In this document: in pieces, positions 17,900-25,889 of the stretch | Layout of the letters: every line of letters starts with the position of its first letter | How positions within the stretch are numbered: the first letter of the stretch is position 1 | Assembly: GCA_011763485.2 (NCBI GenBank) | Contig: JAANSK020137789.1 | Location: 1 to 25,889 of the forward strand | Direction: 5' to 3' | Origin: Isoetes engelmannii | Lineage: Eukaryota > Streptophyta > Lycopodiopsida > Isoetales > Isoetaceae | Length of the DNA: 25,889 nt | Notes under the pieces: model-generated | Told to the model about the DNA's origin: nothing | Databases searched by the model: none | What the model saw: the letters and a program-made list of their open reading frames with translations, nothing else | Program-made: the position numbers and the translations under genes

Positions 17900-18900
17900 G
17901 ACCTCAAATAATGCCGTCAAGTTTTCAGGGCATGAACTATTGCCAATAATTCTTGTTCATAAGTGGTGTAGTTCTTTTCTGCCGGATTTAACTTTTGGCT
18001 TTCATATGCCACCACAAACCCTTGTTGCATAAGAACTACTCCCAGAGCTTGTCTACATGCATCCGTATAAATCTCAAAAGGCAAATTTAAATTCGAAATC
18101 TTCAAAATTGGTTCACTCGAAAGTAGAACCTTAATCTGCTCAAAGGCTCTTCTTTGCCCTTCCCCCCATAAGAAGTTTTGTCCCTTCTTAAGCAAATGCA
18201 TAAGAGGTGCCATTACCTTCGAAAATTTCGGAACAAATTTCTTTAGTAAGTGGCTAAGCCTAGAAAGCTTCTCACATTGGGGACATCTACCAGTTGTGGC
18301 CATCCATTATGGCTCGCACTTTGTCTGGATCAGGGGCCACCCCTTTACCAGAAACGATGTGTCCAAGATATGCCACTTGTTGGCGTAGAAACTTATACTT
18401 TGACAAATTGGCAAAACGTTTGTGCTCTCGTAGTATCAACAATACTTTTTCCAAATGTTCTAAATGTTATTCTCGACTCCTTGAGTAGATTAATATGTCG
18501 TTCAAAAAGATTTGGACGAACTTATCTAAATACCCCCTAAAAACATGATTCGTTAATCGCATAGACGTGGCGGGCATTTGTGAACCCAAAGGGCATAACC
18601 GTTGTTTGGTTCAAAAAGCCGTCTTTAATTCATCCCCTTCTCTAATGCTAATTTGATGATATCTACTTCTTAAATTGATTTTTGAGAAGTATTTTGCTCC
18701 TAGTAAAAGGTTCACAATATCGTCAATTCTAGGCATTGGGTAACGATCCTTGATCGTAGCTTTGTTTAAGGATCTATAGTCAATACACATGCGCATAGTT
18801 CCATCCTTTATCTTAACAAGGATAACCGGTGCACCAAATGGTGACTTATTAGGCCTTATAAAACTTTTTTGGAGTAGGTCTTGAATTTGTTTCTTGACCT
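17900..18900 (-). pseudogene. Gypsy reverse transcriptase and RNase H region (fossil)
   Basis: The RT finger/palm signature [20 protein letters not shown] and [18 protein letters not shown] lie at 18796-18611. RNase H appears as FEIYTDACRQALGVVLMQQ and YTTYEQELLAIVHALKT at 18130-17917. It belongs to the same broken element. Confidence 0.9.
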
Positions 18901-19217
18901 CTTATTGCTCCAAAGGACTAAGTCTATATGGCACCCTGGCCACCCTCTTAGTTCCAGGTTCTAACTCAATCTCATGAACAATGTCTTTTAGAGGTACTCC
19001 CTTGGGAGCACATCCCGATATTTATTAAGCAAACTCTCGAGCTTGTTATCTTCATCCATAGCATTCACTTGCTGGTAGGAATAAAAAATATAGACAAGAT
19101 ATTTTTCATTAGCTTTAGAATGGAAACAACGCTTGGCTTGTATAACCGTTATTATTTTAGGAGAAACGATATAAGGAGAGCCTTGAAAGGTAAACTCCTT
19201 TCCCTCCCTAGTAACTA

Positions 19218-20812
19218 TTAAATGGTTCCTCTAATCAATAGGAGGGTTGAACATTTGCAGCCATTTCCGTGGCTCCATTGGTGAATATGCTTACCAGCTT
19301 TAGTACCAATCTTGTATAGTGCAACTTGAACCATTTCCATCTTTAACTCATGTACTAAGTCTACCAAAATGAAATTGTCAGTACTCCCTGAGCCAACAAG
19401 AACAATAACATTTCTATTGTTTATTTTCCCAAGTAAGAGAATAACTTGTCCAACAAAGTTACCTTCTGTACTTACCATACTGGGTTCCCCTCGAGCTATG
19501 GCCGAGAGTTTCTTTGTTCCTCCTTCCACTTGCTTAGCATTGGAGGCCACCACCTTCTTTTCCTTGTGAGGTTTTGGACAATCTCTCGCTAGATGTCCCT
19601 TCATGCCACAATTGTAGCAAGAAAATGACTTAAATGGCTTCTTTCCCAATGAAGCCTTGCCCTTACCCTTCTCATTTCCAGGAGGACTACTTGAACTACC
19701 CTGGGTAGTCTGGGGACGCTTAGAGACGCTTCACATGTCGGAGACGCCCGGCTTGGCGTCCGGCTTGGTTTTGAGCCGCTCGGGCTGGAACTGCTCCAGC
19801 AGTTCGAGAAGGAGCGGCTCGGCCGGTTTGCCGTCCGTCTAAAATTTGCTTCATGTGAATGCCGTTGACGCAGCATGTGAAGCATCCTTTATTAGATCTC
19901 CCATACTTGTTTTCCACCTTCTTTTGCTTCCATCCTTGGAAGCGACGAAAATTAGACTAGGACTTTTTGTTCTCATCACCCTCTTCCTCATTAGGGGTAC
20001 TTGCTAGAGTTCATACCAAGGATACAGTGGCCTCAAAATCTTCAGGACACACTTGCCTTATGTGCGATTTAAGGACACGGTCCTTAAGGCCATCCTCAAA
20101 GTAACTTACCTGCATTCAAGCGGGCATATCTTTAATACTTGCAAAAAAACCTCTACGAGTACTAATATATTGTTGCAAGGTGCCTGTCTGCTTTATGCTC
20201 TTGAGTTGTATCAAAGCATGGTGTTTGTCATAGTGTGGAGCATACTCTTGTTTAAAAAACTTGTAGAAATTTGCTTAAGAGTTAATCTCCACGCCCCTTC
20301 CCATGAGCAGACTCCACCAAGTGGCATCATCTTCTCTAAGTTGTAATGCTGCATGTAGCACCCTGGCTGCATCCCCTTTATTGGTGGCATGGAAATAAGT
20401 TTCCAACCAATTAAGCCATCTAATGGCTTGTTCTGTTGTTTCTGACCCTGTAAACTCTGGATGATCCCAGTTTTCTAATCCCCTAATCTCCTCGGTTGAT
20501 AGAGTTCTCTGAACTCCCATTCCAGGATCCTGATTAGGTTGGGGTGGGCTTACAACTTCAGCTCCCCGAGCTTGATTATTATTTTGGGCTTCTTGACCTG
20601 AACATTACGATGTTCCTATGACTTTCTACCACCGGTGCCTCCTGGACTCCTCGTCAATAATTGTTTAATAGTATCAAACAATTTAATTTCTCTTTCAACA
20701 ACTTCCTTACTTGCTGAACTAACTGGAGTTGCACCTTTACTCGTCCAACACAAGATGTCTTATTGCTCTTTCTAGATGACCCAAGACTCATTTTGGTACT
20801 CATTATGGAGGG
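19218..20812 (-). pseudogene. Gypsy gag, zinc knuckle and protease region (fossil)
   Basis: Gag capsid-like sequence (AIRWLNWLETYFHATNKGDA) is at 20520-20275. A CCHC knuckle, CYNCGMKGHLARDCPKPH, is near 19610. A retropepsin-like stretch, NVIVLVGSGSTDNFI, is near 19400. A GC-rich Arg/Ala-rich linker at 19730-19830 separates two knuckle-like regions. Broken. Confidence 0.85.
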
Positions 20813-21150
20813 CTAATGCTCGACTCGCGAATCGAGAACGTTGAGACCATGGCTTGAGATGGGTGGGTGCACTCTCGACTCAAGAGTCGAGAATGCATAC
20901 AGGATTGGTGACTCAGATAGTAAGCTCTTCAATCTCGTCCCTCCAGTCCAGAAAACCCCTCCGAAAATGGGACCCTTCAATCCAATATCCTAGAGAAAAG
21001 GGAATCATTTTCGGAGGGTCATTATCGACTCGCGAGTCGAGATTGTAGAAGATTAACTGCAGATGGGTGGGTGCATTGCAACCAGGATTGGTGACTCATA
21101 TTGTAGGCTCTTCAATCTCGTCCATCTGGTCCAGAATAAACCCCCCCGGT
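20813..21150. repeat. Diverged direct repeats with three palindromes
   Basis: Copy A (about 20845-20960) and copy B (about 21060-21150) share GAGATGGGTGGGTGCA/CAGATGGGTGGGTGCA, AGGATTGGTGACTCA and GGCTCTTCAATCTCGTCC. Palindromes: CTCGACTCGCGAATCGAG (20819-20836, one mismatch), TCTCGACTC-AA-GAGTCGAGA (20873-20892) and the perfect TCGACTCGCGAGTCGA (21025-21040). The region lies just 5' of the Gypsy gag and may be part of its leader or LTR, though no second LTR was found. Confidence 0.75.
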
Positions 21151-21946
21151 CTAGCACTAATCTGGGTTGCAGCTATCTGCACAGCTACGGTAGTCGGCTA
21201 TGGAGGTTGTTAACCCTTAAAACAAAAAACCATAACAAATATGCTCAACAAAGCACCAGAAGAAATAGGCTTGCCGCTCTTGCTTGCCGTTGTTATGCTT
21301 CTTGGTTGCGCCCTTGCTTCCCGTCCTAGAAAAAAAATGAATGGCGTGCCGCTATAGAGAAGCAGAGGAAGAAATACGTATCATAAAACTGACGTATTTT
21401 TATGGTAATTTGCCCTAGCCATGTATTACAGTTTACAGGAAGAACATTTCCCCTTCTACATTTCTTATATACTAGTTTGCTCTTTGGCCGCCTTTGGATC
21501 ATTCGAATTTTTTTCCCTCTTTTATAATCTTCTTCTAACTTGTTTGATATGGATTATTCTAATCCCAATAGCTTTTCCTTTCAATCTTCAAACCCAACAC
21601 GCTATCGTCTTGTTGTTCTATTCCTGACCTCATATCACTTGCATCGGCTAATCAATTCCCAATGTTCATGCTCGCGCATGTACTTGCACTCTGAAAATTC
21701 TGTTAACTTTTATAATCAATTAGCTATTAAACTATCTATTGGTCTCTCTAAATGGATGTAATATATCTTGTCGAGTATGTGATTTAGTTAGCTTATTCCT
21801 TCTGTTTGTAGCTGGTTTAGCCTTAGACTTAAAGTCAATCATTGACTTGCTTATTTCATTGACCTTCATGTTCTTTGAAAATAGGATTTATTTCAATAAA
21901 TACAGTCGGGCTTACAATTACTTGTGTCAAATATTTACATGTGTAT
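21151..21946. other. AT-rich intergenic sequence
   Basis: No gene recognised. Overlapping hydrophobic plus-strand frames near 21421-21760 look like translated AT-rich DNA. Confidence 0.35.
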
Positions 21947-22370
21947 TACCTCATCATTGATATGGTGTTCAGAACCAATCAACACTTCTATATATGGCTT
22001 GAATACAAAGTCTAAATGTTTCAAAGTGTTAACAAATAAACTATGTTGTTCAAACAGAAAAGTTGTGCAACTATGCCATTCTAATCACAATATACATTAC
22101 TTGTTATGTTCTGTCAGGTAAGATACTTTATTTCTCTCAAATATTTTCACCTGTTTCTACCCCATCAATGGTATGGTGTTCAGAACCAATGAATACTTTT
22201 ATATTTCTTATACATGAAGTGTAAATGTTCCAAAGTGTCAACAAAATAAACTATGTTATTCAAACAAAAAATCTGTGCAACTATACCATTCTAATCCGGT
22301 ATAGCCATTATTTTGCTAGATTCTGCCAGTTGACTACACCTGCAGTACCTCATCATTGGTATGGTGTTAA
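21947..22370. repeat. Tandem repeat of about 190-211 bp, two and a fraction copies
   Basis: TACCTCATCATTGATATGGT (21947), TACCCCATCAATGGTATGGT (22158) and TACCTCATCATTGGTATGGT (22346) begin successive units. The first two share TGTTCAGAACCAAT, AAATGTTYCAAAGTGTYAAC and TGTGCAACTATRCCATTCTA. Confidence 0.85.
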
Positions 22371-23008
22371 CATGCGATAAAAAAATTATTTATACTTTTT
22401 TCACAGATATTGCAAGACCAATGTGCTTCTGGAAATTTGGTAAACGAACTTTATCATCTAGTATTTATAAAGAGTAAAATAAAAATTGTGTGTTAGTTAT
22501 GATTGTGAATATCAAACACTAAAAGAAGCACAACATTTATGAATATATACAAATAAGGTGAAGATCCCAAAAAACATTTTTTCAAGTTGTAGCCAAGATC
22601 TCTCAAACTTTAAAGTATAGTTGACGAGAGACATGTGGCTTGCCTAAAAAAAAGGGCACTTGATGATCATTGTATTTAGCATTTCACTGTTAAATATTAG
22701 CACATGTATTGTTCAGTCATTAGATCCTCGCAAAAATAAAATGTTATAGAAATATTATGCAATGATAAAAATATTTATCTACAATTTTAATATTTTACAT
22801 GTCTTCTGTATTGTATTATTGTAGCTAACATATGTATCTATCTCAAAGGTTTTCGTGGGGTGTTTGCTCATGCTGGTTGGCGAACCATGTAGCTACATCT
22901 TTTTTGTTTTAGGTAATGTGTTTTGAACACCATTGATTTCTATGGTTTTTTATTTGCTCTCAGTTAAACTATTTTGATTGCATCAGTCAACTATTAAAAG
23001 TCAAATCT
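22371..23008. other. AT-rich intergenic sequence, nothing recognised
   Basis: Very AT-rich; no coding signature, repeat or RNA feature seen. Confidence 0.4.
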
Positions 23009-23356
23009 ATGGTCCCATATCAAATTCTTCTGCAAGAGACATGGTTCTTACTTCTTCAACTTGCTGCTCTGAAACATCACATAATATATTGTCAGATGGT
23101 GGTAAGCATAGGAGACACTCACCTTCCAAACCTCGCATACCCACTGGCCATAAGACCAAAGTGCCTTGAACCTTGCTGGAAGGAGAAGCGAGTCACTTGG
23201 TTCTTTAGATGGAATGTGCAGGTACATGGGTTCATACAGGTGCAAAATAATAAGGATTGTGATAACGTGAAGCAGTATCTAGACACATGCTTCTCTAATA
23301 AGCTTTTGGATGTCAATGCTTTGGAGTTGGCAAATACATCACATTACAAAAGCTAG
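23009..23356 (+). other. Open frame of 115 codons, unknown
   Basis: The plus frame reads IGDTHLPNLAYPLAIRPKCL, WKEKRVTWFFRWNVQVHGFI and VKQYLDTCFSNKLLDVNALE. No family is recognised. Minus-strand frames overlap it (for example LWSYGQWVCEVWKVSVSYAY). It may be a fragment of a decayed gene; the coding strand is uncertain. Confidence 0.2.
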
Positions 23357-24172
23357 ATTAATCCCATGCTTGCCAAGGGGGGTCCAAGTGGTATCCATTA
23401 ACCCATTCGCCATGAAGAAACACAGAACAATTGCATCTATTTGAACTAGGACACAATGTTTTGAAGTTGAGACAAGCAAATGGGCTCGAGAAAAGCAAGA
23501 AAACAGGGTATGTTGCCAAGTGAGAGTTACTGAAGATAAGTGCCACACATTCTTCATTGCCTAGCATTTGCACCTCTCCGAGCATGATATGCCGGGTTTG
23601 TTACACCTGACCAACTGCGGGATTTTTTTAGTTCTGGATAGTAATAGACATGTTGAGTTATTTGTCTCCATGTTGAGTTTTCGTCTCCATGGAGGATAAA
23701 ATTCAGATAAATCCAATTCAGCTCTTTGTTTCAAAGCTTACATTGTTAGTGCAATATTGTTTAGGGCCGAGATTGCACCATCATCTATAAAGCTTTGGTT
23801 TTGCTTTTTTAATAAGGAGAATAAATTCCTCCACCTTCATACTAGAACCAGCGAGATCCACTACAAAATATTTCTCATTTATCGACGTCAATACCTGGTA
23901 ATTTATGTGATGTCAAGTAGATCAAAGTGAAGTTAGCAATGCACAACGATCTTATAGCAACTTCTTAAGTAACAAATAAATAATAATGAACTATTTCATA
24001 TCACCAAATAATATTGCAATAACAATAACCATTGAATAAATTACTGTTCAGTTGGTATTGACCAATTTACTGAAATTGGTTGACCTCTAAAAGCTAGAGC
24101 ATGTTGCCCATCCAGCAGCTTCATCAATTCAATATATCTATTTATAAACCAATTCCTTTGTTTATACAACCA
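23357..24172. other. Intergenic, nothing recognised
   Basis: No coding frame beyond chance. ATGTTGAGTTWTYGTCTCCATG occurs in two adjacent forms near 23650-23690. Confidence 0.35.
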
Positions 24173-25070
24173 GATCTAGCCACTTAGGCATTGATCCAGT
24201 CGTTCAGGAGTTCGTGCATCAGGTTTTCAAATTATATTTGACTCCAATCTATTGGATCAAGCAACACTATTTCTAAAAAAAAAAATTCAACCTTCGACCA
24301 TGGAATACACTAATAAATATAGTAGGGTCTAAATACAACTGCTCAAGCAATGTTCAAATATAATAACCCTGAATATGTTAATGATCAATGGTCTAGGTAT
24401 TTCACTGCACTTCTTAGATTGTAGTCACAAAAGAATTGACATGATCATTTTCATCATTCCCTTTCATGCCGAGTTCTTCTGAGCAATCAAACTCTGGTAC
24501 TCCCAACATATGCTTGAACTTTTGAAAGTTAAACTCTGATAAACCTTTTGTTAAAACATCTGCAACTTGCTCATGTGTGAAAATATACATGTAACAACAC
24601 CTTTAGCCACTATTTCTCTTATAAAATGAACTTGGAGTTCTATGTGCTTTGTTCCCTGATGCAACAACAGATTTCTAGTAATGGCTATGCAACTTAAATT
24701 ATCTGAGTATAGTACTGTTGGGGAATTTTGATATACCTTCACTTCATCAAACATATGTCTTACCCAATAGTAACCAATAGATCTAGCCACTTAGGCATTG
24801 ATTCGGTCACTCAAAGTTCATGCTTCAGGTTTTCAGATTATATTTGACTACAATCTATTCGACCAAGCAGCATTATTTCTAAAACAAGTTTTCAACCTTC
24901 GACCATGGATACCCTAATAAATATGGTAGGGTCTAAATACAACTGCTCAAGCAATGTTCAAATATAATAACCCTGAATATGTAACTGATCAATGGTCTAG
25001 GTATTTCACTGCACTTCTTAGATTGTAGTCACAAAAGAATTGACATGATCATTTTCAGCATTCCCTTTCA
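24173..25070 (-). mobile_element. Ty1/Copia pol tail fossil within a local duplication
   Basis: The minus frame 24790-24551 is the C-terminal RNase H region of a Copia polyprotein: VLYSDNLSCIAITRN, LHQGTKHIELQVHFIREIV, GVVTCIFSHMSKLQ. A block of about 295 bp, AGATCTAGCCACTTAGGCAT through GACATGATCATTTTCA, occurs at about 24173-24460 and again at about 24779-25060. The Copia remnant lies between, so a unit of about 606 bp was duplicated in part. The remnant is broken and no complete element is present. Confidence 0.8.
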
Positions 25071-25889
25071 GGGTAAAAATTATAGGCACATATTATTTTG
25101 TAAGTTATCAACGATAGGCGATTTTTTAGTATGAATTTATTTTTATTAATTAATTTGTGGGCTATTTTTTTACTATGAAAATTTTATGTTTTATTTCGAT
25201 GGGCGATTTAATTTTTAGCACGCCAGCCCAACCAAGCCTACAGCCTTTCTTGCAATTCTAGCCTATCCACGTAGCAGTTCCACCTCATCCAAATCCTAAG
25301 TGGCATGAGCCTACACCGTTAGATCTTTATTTTTTAAAATCGATGGCCACGGAAATTGGAAATGACCCAAATTTTTTACACGGAGATACGGAAAGACGTC
25401 CCGCGAGCATTCCCCTTCTTTTCGGCATCGCTTGGATTCACGACTTTCATCGACCTTTCTGCACTCGCCTTAGTGTTTCTCAAGAGTTGATACAGTATCG
25501 ATTTTTTATTTCACAAAATGTAGTAACAATGTTGTTATTTCACTCTGGGCACTGGAATACAAAGCGGGAGATCATTCTTCTGGAAGTATTGGAGATGCGG
25601 CTACTGCTGTCGCTCTGTTTATTTCTTATAGTCCGATTTGCCTAATCCTGTGGAGCACCTTTGAATACTGTGGGTTTGGCCAAGCATCGGGCATGGAAGA
25701 GTAGGTTAGGGTTTGTGCATGCATCGGGTATGGCTATGATTTCATAGTCAGCGAGTCAAGAATAAGAGGAAAAGGGCATATGTTAAGATTACTGGATTTG
25801 TACTTAAGACGGCCCAAAAAAATAGCAGATGATCCGTACCTATCTGTCAAAAAGAATTGTGCTTTGTAACTGGAAATGGCAGTGGCAAT
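25071..25889. other. Window edge, possible promoter or 5' region of an unseen gene
   Basis: The plus frame 25343-25645 (100 codons, MATEIGNDPNFLHGDTERRP) is unmatched. GTTAGGGTTT near 25706 resembles a telo-box, and GCATCGGGCATGG/GCATCGGGTATGG occur 46 bp apart (25684, 25730). Composition becomes less AT-rich from 25200. A gene may start to the right, but nothing can be assigned. Confidence 0.25.

Larger units (their letters stand above)
16240..20815 (-). mobile_element. Ty3/Gypsy chromovirus fossil, internal region
   Basis: Read leftwards, the parts appear in the standard order. gag starts near 20805 and has zinc knuckles; protease is near 19270-19430; reverse transcriptase about 18900-18480; RNase H about 18300-17900; integrase about 17490-16950; a C-terminal chromodomain-like region about 16450-16250. 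The order RT, RNase H, IN, chromodomain identifies a chromovirus. The copy is clearly broken, with well over ten interruptions, and has no recognisable LTR pair in the window. The divergence suggests an old insertion. Confidence 0.9.

Noticed and set aside
15876-21440. LTR pair for the Gypsy element
   Set aside because: Visual comparison of the flanks 15876-16240 and 20815-21440 showed no matching blocks; the direct repeats at 20813-21150 are on one side only.

Overview
The window looks like plant nuclear DNA, probably from a land plant with a large, repeat-rich genome. The gene structure (GT-AG introns, a plant-type bZIP60 gene), a pentatricopeptide-repeat (PPR) fossil, and chromovirus-type Gypsy and Copia fossils point that way. 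A seedless plant such as a fern is my best guess. That guess rests on the style of the PPR fossil and the HUH-endonuclease transposon, and I cannot confirm it.

Layout. 1-1660: minisatellites, a tRNA-headed SINE and a perfect 273-bp tandem duplication. 1880-3890: a short inverted-repeat element, a decayed coding region of unknown family, a nested 397-bp tandem duplication and a GATA/GGTA microsatellite. 4070-5300: short repeats and a decayed PPR gene. 5900-10000: AT-rich DNA with several two-copy duplications, a candidate MITE, a T25 tract and coding-like scraps. 10240-12510: the one host gene that looks intact, a three-exon bZIP60-like ER-stress transcription factor with a TATA box, a UPRE-like motif and a fold-back element upstream. 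12900-13180: tandem repeats. 13517-15301 (minus): a decayed HUH-endonuclease transposon gene, best matched to Replitrons, with an AT-hook and a charged coil at its N-terminus. 16240-20815 (minus): a broken Gypsy chromovirus. 20813-21150: direct repeats carrying 16-20 bp palindromes. 21947-22370: tandem repeats. 24173-25070 (minus): a duplicated piece of a Copia pol tail. The rest is AT-rich DNA in which I recognise little.

How it fits together. Only the bZIP60-like gene appears functional. Its first two exons encode an acidic N-terminus and the bZIP domain. Its last exon can be read in two frames: one gives a 311-aa protein with a hydrophobic segment after the zipper, the other a 238-aa protein with a basic tail. 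This parallels the membrane-bound and spliced nuclear forms of Arabidopsis bZIP60. A hairpin with an IRE1-like loop (CCGCAG) lies at the start of that exon, but I found no partner hairpin. The surroundings are dominated by transposon fossils and by many independent two-copy local duplications.
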